NCBI GenBank assembly: GCA_023264635.1
Contig: JAHFLT010000003.1
Span: forward strand, 8,293 to 72,292
Direction: 5' to 3'
DNA: 64,000 nucleotides
From: Candidatus Woesearchaeota archaeon
Lineage (GTDB): Archaea > Nanobdellota > Nanobdellia > Woesearchaeales > JAGVYF01
How positions within the stretch are numbered: position 1 is the first letter of the stretch; each line of letters begins with the position of its first letter. The position numbers were made by a program, and so were the translations under genes. The notes under the pieces were generated by a model. The model was given only the letters and a program-made list of their open reading frames with translations, made no database searches and was not told where the DNA came from. This document shows positions 7,757-16,700 of this stretch, piece by piece.

Positions 7757-7996
7757 TCAGAGTGACTGTAATACGTTCTTCACTGTTTCCTCATCAATAG
7801 TTATAAGCTGTTTCTCATGAAGCAACTTGGCAAGCATAAGAAAAGCCTTGTAAGCGCGCTCAGGATATGCTGTCTTCACAGCACCATAACGTACCAATGC
7901 TTCTCGTGTCATATGTTGTTTAACATATGCTTCTGCTCTTGCAAGTTCCTCCTCTTTTTTCAGCTGATCTATCTGCTCAGAGGAAACAATCCTCAT
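7757..7996 (-). CDS. PDCD5/TFAR19-family DNA-binding protein
   Basis: A 79-residue homologue of the archaeal PDCD5-related proteins (usually 100-120): a charged helical N-terminus (KKEEELARAEAYVKQHM), then the core TREALVRYGAVKTAYPERAYKAFLML and a short C-terminal helix. It is somewhat short but spans the core helical bundle. The start overlaps the end of S19e by 4 nt (ATGA-type coupling). Function is not well established. The conserved operon with S19e and L39e points to a ribosome- or translation-linked role. Confidence 0.88.
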   Translation of the reverse strand: MRIVSSEQIDQLKKEEELARAEAYVKQHMTREALVRYGAVKTAYPERAYKAFLMLAKLLHEKQLITIDEETVKNVLQSL

Positions 7997-8415
7997 TTTA
8001 GTTTTCCAGCAATACCATCCAAAAATTTCTGGCCTTTGGGTGTAACGATACGACCTTTGTGCACACCTTTGATTGTCTGCTTTACAAATTGCTCCTTCTC
8101 AAACTGCTGCAAAATCTTGCGTAATATGTTACCTGAACCAAGCCTAAATTCTGGCGGTTGGTGGCCTCTTCGCTTCTTGCCACCGTATTTCTTGCGTAAT
8201 TTACTGACGCCTACTGGTCCAAGCGTGTATATTGAACGGAGCACAGATGCTGCGCGAATATGCCACCAGCGTGGATTTGTTGGTGGGCGCTCCTTATGCG
8301 CACCGGTCTTTACAAAGTGTGCCCATGTTGGCTGCTTCATGAAAGGCAGCTTCTCCAATTCCTCCGCAGTCTTGTGAATTAGTTCAGTGGGGTCAACATC
8401 ATAGATAGTATGCAT
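7993..8415 (-). CDS. rps19e: Ribosomal protein eS19
   Basis: Small-subunit protein eS19, 140 residues, the normal size. The family pattern is clear: YDVDPTELIHKTAEEL at the start, then PRWWHIRAASVLRSIYTLGPVGVSKLRKKYG and RRGHQPPEFRLGSGNILRKILQQFEK. First gene of the S19e-PDCD5-L39e-L31e operon. The 40-nt gap to ZPR1 upstream is A/T-rich and could contain a promoter. Confidence 0.95.
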   Translation of the reverse strand: MHTIYDVDPTELIHKTAEELEKLPFMKQPTWAHFVKTGAHKERPPTNPRWWHIRAASVLRSIYTLGPVGVSKLRKKYGGKKRRGHQPPEFRLGSGNILRKILQQFEKEQFVKQTIKGVHKGRIVTPKGQKFLDGIAGKLK

Positions 8416-8457
8416 GCATTTGTGGAAAAAGGAGGAGTATTTAAATCTTTACGTCAC

Positions 8458-9000
8458 TTACTTTGATGTGCTCTTAACGACCTTCTCAGAGATAATGGCG
8501 CTGTTTCCCTCAGGGTCTTCAATTGTTATCTTGAGAATTTCCTGGCCCCACAGCACACGCTGCAGTTTCTTGAGCATATTCTTCAACCGTTTACGCACAT
8601 CTTCATCTTCCTCGACATCTCTCTCCATCTCGAGAATACTCTTGACGCGTTGCAGAAGTCCCTCTATATTTGTAACATATCCCTCTGAAGTGGGTCCTGG
8701 TTCTATGTTTATCATGTGGGGAATTTTTACCGTTCCTGTACTAGATTTGACAACGCGGATGTTCATGTCCTCCTCGCTATTCACTTCGAGAGAATAACGA
8801 CATGGCTCATGCGGCTCTTCTGATTCAACATCTGTTTTTTTATAATTACAGGTCGTGCACTGCATTGAGAAGATGAATACCTTACCAAAATAAGGAACAT
8901 CTGTCTCATACTGCACAAGAGACAGCGTCTTTTTTGAACACATCGGACACATTTGCCCAATAAGCTCCTCTATTTTCTTAGGATTTTCTTCCATGCACAA
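8458..9000 (-). CDS. ZPR1-type zinc-finger protein
   Basis: A 180-residue archaeal ZPR1 domain protein. The CPMCSKKTLSLVQYETDVPYFGKV start and the CTTCNYKKTDVE pair give a C4 zinc ribbon (Cys at about 18, 21, 48, 51). The ZPR1-type beta domain then follows with MINIEPGPTSEGYVTNIEGLLQRV. In eukaryotes ZPR1 assists eEF1A folding; in archaea a related chaperone role is inferred. Length is typical for archaea (single ZPR1 module). It lies between sepF and the S19e operon on the same strand. Confidence 0.88.
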   Translation of the reverse strand: MCMEENPKKIEELIGQMCPMCSKKTLSLVQYETDVPYFGKVFIFSMQCTTCNYKKTDVESEEPHEPCRYSLEVNSEEDMNIRVVKSSTGTVKIPHMINIEPGPTSEGYVTNIEGLLQRVKSILEMERDVEEDEDVRKRLKNMLKKLQRVLWGQEILKITIEDPEGNSAIISEKVVKSTSK

Positions 9001-9020
9001 AGAGAAAACAAAGAAGGTTT

Positions 9021-9452
9021 TTATGTTTTTTCATCCTGAGCATTGGCTGCCTTCAAATCAGTCGTCTCAGTCGAACGATGGATGCGCGCAAATGCCGGTG
9101 TGACACAAATCCAGTCGTCTCCAAAACCTGCAACATCTCCGTCTACGGCATCACATGTCTTCTTTATTTTGTTAATAGCACGCTTCAGCTCAATAAGGTC
9201 TTTGTCTTTGAGCGGTTGGATGTTGATAAGAGCAATAGTCCTGCCATCACGCAGACTCTCCAAAATTAATTTTATGTCCTCAAAATCCTCAATAATAAAA
9301 GGGCGAACAAGCACCTTGTTGTCTGCTGGTTTTACCTTATCCGGGTTTACTTCAACATAATCTTCAGTATACTCCGCTGGCTCATCCTTATCTGTAAGTC
9401 CAAACGTTTCCCCAATAAAATCCTTCACTTGCGATAGTAATCCTGCCATCAT
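9021..9452 (-). CDS. sepF: SepF-like cell division protein
   Basis: A 143-residue archaeal SepF: an amphipathic N-terminal helix for membrane binding (MMAGLLSQVKDFIGETFGL), an acidic linker, and the SepF fold from about 55 (VLVRPFIIEDFEDIKLILES, RTIALINIQPLKDKDLIELKRAI, GDVAGFGDDWICVTP). In archaea SepF anchors FtsZ to the membrane. Start 9452 (ATGATG) is fixed by a GGAGGGG ribosome binding site just upstream and a TATA box at 9505-9513. The longer frame to 9587 would run through the promoter. No ftsZ in the window. Confidence 0.88.
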   Translation of the reverse strand: MMAGLLSQVKDFIGETFGLTDKDEPAEYTEDYVEVNPDKVKPADNKVLVRPFIIEDFEDIKLILESLRDGRTIALINIQPLKDKDLIELKRAINKIKKTCDAVDGDVAGFGDDWICVTPAFARIHRSTETTDLKAANAQDEKT

Positions 9453-9504
9453 CTTCCCCTCCACAAAACGCCTACCACCTCTCCTCATATTACAACAAAG
9501 GGGA

Positions 9505-9513
9505 TTATATAAA
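9505..9513 (-). promoter_or_regulatory. TATA box for sepF
   Basis: TTTATATAA on the minus strand puts the start of transcription near 9480, giving a leader of about 28 nt with a strong GGAGGGG site before ATG 9452. Confidence 0.6.
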
Positions 9514-9549
9514 TGTTTCGAATACCTGTTTTCCGACGAGAAAGACCCC

Positions 9550-9618
9550 CTAATTCTTCTCAAATTTATAGTGGTTGACCCAATCATCTACCTGCTTTTG
9601 CACGTCATGCAGTGACAT
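9550..9618 (-). pseudogene. Remnant of a MazG-like pyrophosphohydrolase start
   Basis: The last 22 codons of a short frame read MSLHDVQKQVDDWVNHYKF before a stop. This resembles the first helix of MazG/NTP-pyrophosphohydrolase proteins (xLxxxQxxVDxWIxxx). Nothing downstream continues the family in any frame that I can see. I take it as a 5' fragment of a lost gene; chance similarity cannot be excluded for so short a stretch. Confidence 0.3.
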
Positions 9619-9854
9619 GCGTTTTTTCAGCAATAGGAATAATCTAAATCTTCCTCCGTTGGGGTTAAGTTGACATAATACTGTAGCAGTCGCTATTGAA
9701 ACTCTGCATTCCTCGATGTAGTTATTGTGGGAATGCCGAGTCCAAAAGCAAGAGGCTTTTGACAAGTTCGAAGTGACCATCATTCAAACGAACATCTATT
9801 TGGATTTATTGCAAGCAAAAAGGAAATTTTCAAGCATGCTTGAAACTGCCGAGA

Positions 9855-9964
9855 GAATTCCATGAACAACTACATTGCAGGGGAAATTTTTGCCACTCCC
9901 TTTGCACAACTTATGCGAGTAGATAACCTCGGAAGTATTTGCTGAAGAACTTTTTAATGGCACC
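9855..9964. mobile_element. MITE family D, copy 2 (decayed)
   Basis: Read on the minus strand it runs GGTGCCATTAAAAAGTTC ... CATGGAATTC and aligns along its length with the element at 55497-55598 (shared AGATACTTC/AAATACTTC, TCGCGTAAGC/CTCGCATAAG and TTCATGG blocks). Its right-hand end is degraded and no target duplication is visible. It fills much of the gap between sepF and the DUF835 genes. Confidence 0.55.
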
Positions 9965-10036
9965 TTACTGTGGAAAGAATTAAAAGGTTGTACATAGTGA
10001 ATATAGTACAAAATAACAAAAAAGGGAAAAGAGTAC

Positions 10037-10747
10037 ATGAGACGTGCAGACCTCCGTTTGTATGATGTCCGTTTGATAGGTGGTATCCTCGGATTTTTCT
10101 GTACTCTATCGATTATCTTTTTCCTTTTTTTATATGGCAATTATATCTTACCTAAGCAGATAGTGATAACCAATTATCTCTGGTCATCATATGGTCTCCT
10201 TGCAGTCGTTGCTGGTATAATCTACATTTTTACCAAGCAGACACGGTACGAATGGGTACGTCGCACTGGCGCAGGAGAAATGATAGGCAAAGGCAAGTAC
10301 CCCATGGAAAAAGGAACGACGTATCTTATCACAGAGGAAATAAAAGCAACTGATATCCTCCTTGATTCCCTTGTCTACAAAGTGCCATGCCTTTATATCA
10401 CAAGACAAAATCCCGATATTCTCCGACAAAAATACAAACAGATCAGTGATGCTAATGTCATCTGGCTGACAGAACTTGAGGCAAAAAACACGCTTAATCC
10501 GACAGAAGTGGAAGAAATCTCGTACTGCATTCAGCGCTATCTGGAGAAAACAGGACCATCCATTATCCTTTTTGACGGATTGGCATATATGCTCAATGCA
10601 TTGCCGTTCCAGCATCTTCTCCATCTTATCCAGGATGTCCGTGATCATGTTGCTCTAAAGAATGGTGTATTGCTCTTCCCTCTTGATACAACAATTCTCG
10701 AAACAAATAAAGTAAAAATATTGGAGCGTGAGCTGGCAGTGATGTAA
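10037..10747 (+). CDS. DUF835 membrane protein, paralogue 1
   Basis: 236 residues. Two membrane helices (about 14-34 and 48-68) are followed by a cytoplasmic DUF835 domain (about 90-236) with the family landmarks GTTYLITEE, PCLYITRQNP, VIWLTE, NPTEVEEISYCI and IILFDGLAYML. DUF835 is found mainly in archaea, often attached to sensory or membrane modules, and resembles AAA/KaiC-like folds without a Walker A motif here. First of three tandem paralogues, one base before the next gene, clearly one operon. Confidence 0.8.
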   Translation: MRRADLRLYDVRLIGGILGFFCTLSIIFFLFLYGNYILPKQIVITNYLWSSYGLLAVVAGIIYIFTKQTRYEWVRRTGAGEMIGKGKYPMEKGTTYLITEEIKATDILLDSLVYKVPCLYITRQNPDILRQKYKQISDANVIWLTELEAKNTLNPTEVEEISYCIQRYLEKTGPSIILFDGLAYMLNALPFQHLLHLIQDVRDHVALKNGVLLFPLDTTILETNKVKILERELAVM

Positions 10748-10748
10748 C

Positions 10749-11534
10749 ATGGCGCAAACACTTTATCTTCTGGTGATATTGGGAGCTGTTACTGTATTGT
10801 TATACTTTCTCCTCCAACGCATGAAGAAAACTCCCCACAAAGAAGATGTTGTCTGGGTCACCAGCTTTCTTGTAGTGACTGGGTTTTTTTCTTATACAGT
10901 GGTGGCATTCATTATCGTTCTCTTCAGTACAATGGCCGTTGTCCAAACAGTTTCTTTCGGGTTATTTGCAGCAGTAATGCTATTTGTAACGGGGATAACA
11001 GCATCCATTACATACTATTTTACCGAACACATTAAATATGTAGAGAAATATGAAAAACGTGCAAAGTCCCTCGAAAAGCCGATTCTTGAACCCTGCTTTA
11101 CGTATGTTGTAGAAGAACCGAAAACAGAGCGAAGTATACAGCTGTTTAAGGAATTACTTGCAAAAGGTGCAACAGGGTTATGTGTCACGAGAACAAATCC
11201 AAAGGAAGTAAAACAGGTGCATAAAGAATTTGAGAACATCAAGCTGTTCTGGTTAACTGAGATATCTGGTGAAGGGAATCTGAAACCCACTGACTTGGAA
11301 GAATTATCGTATCACATAAATAATTTTCTGAACACTGCACAAAATCCTGTTATTTATCTCGAAGGGTTTGAATATCTCGTGAATTATAATTCCTTCAGCA
11401 AGATTCTCCATCTTTTTCAGGTGCTGAAAGATACTATCTCTATGAAAAAAGCTATCCTGATTATGCCCCTTAATCCAGAGACATTTGAAGTTCCAAACCT
11501 TAAGATGGTAGAGCTTGAATTCAAGGTGATATGA
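10749..11534 (+). CDS. DUF835 membrane protein, paralogue 2
   Basis: 261 residues: three hydrophobic helices (about 4-20, 36-62, 70-92), then a DUF835 domain from about 110 (CFTYVVEEP, GLCVTRTNPKEV, LFWLTEISGE, LKPTDLEELSYHINNF, VIYLEGFEYLVNY). It is closely parallel to its neighbours on both sides, with the same hydrophobic-core spacing. It starts one base after the first paralogue ends and stops directly before the third, so the three should be translated together. Function unknown; a membrane-tethered signalling complex is plausible. Confidence 0.8.
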   Translation: MAQTLYLLVILGAVTVLLYFLLQRMKKTPHKEDVVWVTSFLVVTGFFSYTVVAFIIVLFSTMAVVQTVSFGLFAAVMLFVTGITASITYYFTEHIKYVEKYEKRAKSLEKPILEPCFTYVVEEPKTERSIQLFKELLAKGATGLCVTRTNPKEVKQVHKEFENIKLFWLTEISGEGNLKPTDLEELSYHINNFLNTAQNPVIYLEGFEYLVNYNSFSKILHLFQVLKDTISMKKAILIMPLNPETFEVPNLKMVELEFKVI

Positions 11535-13529
11535 TTGATTTCTTTTCTTTCATTTTTTCCTGTTGCAGAAGCGCTTTTATCACTTGCTATTGCCATAATC
11601 CTCTTCAAAAGATGGTGGGCTACTGGGGATAAAAGCACAAAATTCTGGTCATGGGCATTTTTTTTTCATTTTGGTAGTTATTTCATTGCAGGTTTTTTTG
11701 TCAGCAGACTGGTTATTCTGCAGATTGTGCAATATTTTCTATTGCAATTCGCACGACAGACCCTCGAATCATTGTTGTTCCTCTCAGTTTATTTTGGGAT
11801 TATTAATCTTCTCACGACAAAACGTTCATTGACATTCACATTGCCATTCATTTTCTTTGTCCTGCAAGAAGTGATTCTGCTGTATTTCGACTTCTTCATT
11901 AGGAATCTCCGACTTGCAGATCAGTTGCATATTGTTTTTTTTGATATACCCTTTAATATTCTCGTTGCATTATTATTCTGGAAGTATTACCAGGTAAGCA
12001 AGCGACGTTATGCTGCCTTGATTGCAGGAGGATGGTTGCTTTATACTGTATTTGTGCCAATCTTCTTCTATACTGAAGGAAACATGCTGCTGTATACAAT
12101 CTCTTTATCCCATATGGTCATCATGTTTGCTGGTTTTGTTCTGCTCTACGAAAGCCCAACTGGCCAAGCAATCATCGAGATCACACCCGCAGTAGAAAGG
12201 AAGCTATCTACTACAATGAAATATCATCTAACTCCTGGAAAAACCTATCTTATTGAAGAAGAAAAGCAAGAGAAAAGTTATGATATCTTTATGGATGCAG
12301 TGTTGCATGGGATACGAGGGCTCATTGTTACCCGAACAAAGCCAGATAGTGTCCAGCAAAAATTTGAGCTGCGAGTTACTCCCGTGCTCTGGTTGACACA
12401 TGTGCAAGCTCAGATGACCACTGTTGACCCTTCGGAATTAGAACAGTTTGTTTTTCTTGTTGAGAAATTTGTCAATACTGCAAAAGAACAAGCAGTAACA
12501 GAAGGAGAAGCACCTGTCGTATCCCTACCTGAAGAAGAACCGAAAATGAAAGAAGAAATTATTGAGAAACAGGTAGTCAAATCAGTTGAGAAAAAACCAA
12601 GAGAAATACCTAAAGAGGAAAAATTTATTGAAGCAAAAGTAGTTTTCCCTGAACAGAAACCAGAAGAAGTGTGGAAAATGAAAATGAAAGAGACCCTCGC
12701 AGAAGTAAAGGAAACAGCCAAGAAGTCAATTGTAATAGGAGAAGAATCTGCGGAGAGACCACTTAAAGAATTAGTAAAGGAAGCAGAGAAAGCGGGTGCT
12801 GCAGTGGTTATTGAGGCAAAGCCTGCAAATAAAGGTGTCATGCTCGTCTTGGAAGAAGAGCCGGGAGAGACGAGAGAGGAAAAAAAGAGACAGGAAGAGA
12901 CAAAGAATAAGGACGTAGAGAAAGAAGGGGCAAATGATGAAGTAAAGGAAGCGGAGACGAAAGGAGAGGAAGTTTCCTTGAAAGAAATAGAAAAAAAGGA
13001 GGAAATAAAATCAGCAGAACCAAAAGCAGACGTTGCAGGAGAAAAAAATGAAGAAAAAGCTGAAGAGAAGAAAAAATCTGGAGCACCCGAGAAAGAAAAG
13101 AAATCATCCAATGAGTTAGCAGAAAAACCACTTAAAGAGCTTGTCAGGGAAGCAGAGAAACTAGATGGGGTAGAGATAAAAGGAAAGCCGAGTGGCGGTG
13201 GTATTGAGATAAAAAAAGGTAAGTTCCTTATTCTTGGAGAAGACGAAGAAACAAAGGATGAGAAAACCAAAACATCTTTCATTCTTGCAGCAGGGGATGT
13301 GCCAAGTGGCATTGGTTTGAACAAGTCAATAATCCTTATTGACGGCTTAGAGTACCTTGTCTCTAATAATACCTTCACAGCAGTGCTTCACCTGCTCCAG
13401 ACATTGAAAGACAAAATATCTCTTGGGGAAAGTATGCTTATAATCCCAGTCAATCCAAAATGCTTTAATGAAAAGGAAATCAGCATGCTCCGGATGGAGT
13501 TTGAGACGTATGTGGAAGAAGTCACCTAG
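11535..13529 (+). CDS. DUF835 membrane protein, paralogue 3, domain split by a K/E-rich insert
   Basis: 664 residues. Six or seven membrane helices occupy about 1-210. Then comes the first half of DUF835 (about 230-320: KTYLIEEEKQEKS, GLIVTRTKPDS, VLWLTHVQAQ, VDPSELEQFVFLV). About 270 residues of Lys/Glu-rich low complexity intervene. The second half follows (about 592-664: IILIDGLEYLVSNNTFTAVL, SLGESMLIIPVNP). Two related units in the insert read AERPLKELVKEAEK and AEKPLKELVREAEK. The start is a TTG directly after the previous stop; no ATG fits the frame nearby. The first two paralogues have no such insert. Confidence 0.75.
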   Translation: MISFLSFFPVAEALLSLAIAIILFKRWWATGDKSTKFWSWAFFFHFGSYFIAGFFVSRLVILQIVQYFLLQFARQTLESLLFLSVYFGIINLLTTKRSLTFTLPFIFFVLQEVILLYFDFFIRNLRLADQLHIVFFDIPFNILVALLFWKYYQVSKRRYAALIAGGWLLYTVFVPIFFYTEGNMLLYTISLSHMVIMFAGFVLLYESPTGQAIIEITPAVERKLSTTMKYHLTPGKTYLIEEEKQEKSYDIFMDAVLHGIRGLIVTRTKPDSVQQKFELRVTPVLWLTHVQAQMTTVDPSELEQFVFLVEKFVNTAKEQAVTEGEAPVVSLPEEEPKMKEEIIEKQVVKSVEKKPREIPKEEKFIEAKVVFPEQKPEEVWKMKMKETLAEVKETAKKSIVIGEESAERPLKELVKEAEKAGAAVVIEAKPANKGVMLVLEEEPGETREEKKRQEETKNKDVEKEGANDEVKEAETKGEEVSLKEIEKKEEIKSAEPKADVAGEKNEEKAEEKKKSGAPEKEKKSSNELAEKPLKELVREAEKLDGVEIKGKPSGGGIEIKKGKFLILGEDEETKDEKTKTSFILAAGDVPSGIGLNKSIILIDGLEYLVSNNTFTAVLHLLQTLKDKISLGESMLIIPVNPKCFNEKEISMLRMEFETYVEEVT

Positions 13530-13661
13530 TCCACTATTTTTTGAAACCCAATCCCCTCAAGCTGCGGAGTATAAACTCATTTTGGCCAATTATAGAATTA
13601 CTCTTCTGAAAAGATGATAACTATTCGCAAGTACCAGCGTAGTAGAGACACTCTAGTTAGT

Positions 13662-13728
13662 CCGTGATTTTTCGGAAAACAGACAGGGTTCATTCACAAA
13701 GGGAATACATCTCTTCAAAAAATCACGG
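13662..13728. repeat. 11-bp inverted repeat in the gap before the protease gene
   Basis: CCGTGATTTTT (13662-13672) and AAAAATCACGG (13718-13728) are perfect inverted copies separated by 45 nt. The unit could be a long hairpin, terminator of the DUF835 operon, or remains of a small element. The rest of the gap shows no reading frame. Confidence 0.45.
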
Positions 13729-13758
13729 GCTCGACTTAATGTCTCGCATAATCAACAA

Positions 13759-13768
13759 TTTTATATAT
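13759..13768 (+). promoter_or_regulatory. TATA box for the exported protease
   Basis: TTTTATATAT centred about 27 nt before the ATG at 13791, predicting a leaderless mRNA. Confidence 0.6.
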
Positions 13769-13790
13769 CCCCTCTGCTTTAAAATATCAG

Positions 13791-16700
13791 ATGGTTATGA
13801 AAAAAGATAAGTGGTATCAATATAGTACTTATCTTATTGCAACTGTTTTTCTAGGCATAGTGATTTATGGAGTATTCTTACTGCCAGTTAAAGTACCAAT
13901 TGGCCAAGCAGGAGAATTTACAACTCCTGACCAAGCTTCTCTCCCTCCAACTTCACCATCAGTTTCGCCAGAGAACCTTTCGCCAGTTCCTGAGCCACCT
14001 CAGGAATCACTCGCACAATCTCCTGAGATAGCAGAAGTTGAACAATTAACAAAGGAACTAGTGAAAAAGAAAGAGATTGTAGTGCCTAGCATTCAACAAA
14101 AAGGATATCGAACGCTGCAGAAAGCAGTGCCTGCAGCAACTTTACTCAAAATAGCAGAAACCCGAAAGACAAAGATGCTGACATTAGCTGAAAAAGCTCC
14201 AGCAGCATTTCTGTTTTATGCAATAAAAGCAGAAATGAAAAACACTTTCTCTTCAGATGTTCAGCAAGAGATAGAAAGTGAAACAACACAAAAAGCAACA
14301 CTCAATGTCATTCACATAGACGATTTCGAACATAGAAAAGCGGAATACAAATATTTCTTAGATGAGAATGGACGAGAAACATCTTTATATCCTGTTGGTG
14401 AAATGCCAGTTAAGACCTCTGGTACTGAAGTGCAAGTAAAAGGATATAGATTAGCAAACAAAATGGTTGCAGCAGTCTCTCCTGAAACATTTACCGTTGT
14501 CAAGGCAGCACCGCTTCCAGATACGATAGGAGACCAGAAAACACTTGTTTTGCTTATTGATTTCAAGGATTCACCTTCACAGAGACCATTCACAAAAGAA
14601 CAGATAGCAGAGAGTACCTTTGGCAGAACTCAAGATTTACAGAAGTTCTACAAGGAAACATCGTATGATCAAGTTTCCTTTAGTGGAGATGTTATAGACT
14701 GGTTTAGATTACCTAAGGACTCTTCTTCTAGTTATTATGAATGTACCACAGTAAGAGATAGCGATATTCAATCTGTTATTTTAGCAAACAAAATTGACCT
14801 CTCGAAATATGACCGCTTGATCATCTTTGCTCCAAGCGGATGTAATAGGGGAGCGGGCACTATTGGAAAAAGAGATTTTTATGTGGGAGGACTCACCTAT
14901 AGAATCTCTATAACATGGTCTAGTTTTAATTTGAACACAATTTCCCACGAACTCGGTCATAATTTAGGAGCACTACATGCAAACGCATGGGATTGTCAAT
15001 CTGGTGGACCTCTTTATGGTGACTGTCGGAAAATAGAATATGGTAATTACTATGATATAATGGGGAGGGGCGGAATAAATACTGCAATGCATTTTAATGC
15101 GGTATATATCGATCTGTTCAAATGGTTAGATTCAGCCTCTACTATAACAATTTCACAGTCTGGACGATATACGCTCAGTCCATTAGAATCAAAAAAGGGA
15201 GTTAGAATCGCGCGTATACAGCCACCAGGATATAGCTCGGCACCTTATTATCTAGAGTTCAGACAAGGACTTGGATACGATAGTGGTCTTAATGACCCGT
15301 CTCATGAACTCAATAAAAAAGGTCTTTTTATTAATCTTCAAAAAGGATTTGACCAAGACGCCATATTGTTGAAGATGACTCCCCCATACTGCTACTATTG
15401 TAGCTCTTCAACGAAATCAATTTTTACTTTAAATGAAGGGAGCTTTTCAGATATAAAAAAGGGGATAACAATAGGTCCCATTGCGCAAGTTGATGCGAAT
15501 AGTATAACCTTTGATGTGACTGTCCATCCAGTCTCATGCATTCAGGACAAACCCCGTATTTTGAGCTCTGAGACGTTCTCATTGACAGCTGGTGGTTTAG
15601 GTGCTTTTATAGAGGTCTCTAATGAAGACACCGTCTTATGCACCCCTTCCTTATTTCAACTAACGATTCACCCGCCAATAGGATGGAAAGCTAATGTTTA
15701 TCAATCTGTTCAAATTAATCCACAACAAAGTAATTTTATATCTTTTGAGATTGTACCACCAGACACTAAGCCAGGCTATTATGATGGAGAGTTTATCGTT
15801 ACAAATACAAACTCAAAGTTAAGCACAACAAAAAAAATTATTTTCGAAGTACTACCTAAAACGTGCACTCTCGATTCTGACTGCTCTGCTGGTCAACGTT
15901 GTGTAAAAGATAAGTGTGTTACCGAAGTAAGCTGTACTGATAGCATAAAGAATGGTGACGAAACAGATATAGATTGTGGTGGCATCTGTCTCCCATGTAT
16001 CCTCGAAAAAGAATGTATAAAAGATAAAGATTGCCAAAGCAATAAATGCGATCCACAAAAGAAAAAGTGTGTCCAATGCATTGTGGAGAATGATTGTCAT
16101 CTTGAAGACATCTGTACTGATAATATATGTGTTCCCCGTGGCATATCCGATCTCCGTTTAAATCCACTTTCTCCTGATTTGGTTGTCTCGGTTAATGGAA
16201 CGTTTATCAACGTTCATGCTCCCATTGAGAGACTTCTTGATAACAATACTGTTATTGTGGTCTCTCCTAATAAGTTTGGAAAATTCAGAATGGGAGACGA
16301 AGTATTACTCCTAGATACCGATAAAGGAAAATATGAGTTCAACCAAATTAAATCTATCAATCCATCTAACGAAACTATTTTCACGTTCAATACTGCTGTA
16401 ACACTTACTACTCAGAACAGGAGTTTACAGATAGTTTCAGTGCCCCATTTCACCACAGTTCTCATAAAAAAGGGGGCAGCATTGACAGTTGAACCTTACT
16501 TTTTTGGGTTGGGAGGTTCTGGGGGAGTTATCGCCTTCCGTTCACGTGATAAAGTTATCATAGATGGGATGATAGATGTCAAGGGGAGAGGTTATTTGGG
16601 CGGTGGAAGTTTTGAAGGATTTGATGATGGACTAAGTGGCGATGGACCGGGTGCAGGGAGCGGTGGGAAAAAAGGAAATAATCTCTCCCTCGGAGGAGCT

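Noticed and set aside
9796-10140. 114-codon frame on the minus strand resembling part of a frame at 55171-55617
   Set aside because: The similarity comes from MITE family D being present in both; neither frame has a promoter or coding character.
12410-13378. 322-codon Ser/Phe-rich frame on the minus strand opposite the third DUF835 gene
   Set aside because: It is the mirror of the K/E-rich codons of the real gene (AAA/GAA read as TTT/TTC); the plus-strand frame has recognisable domains at both ends.
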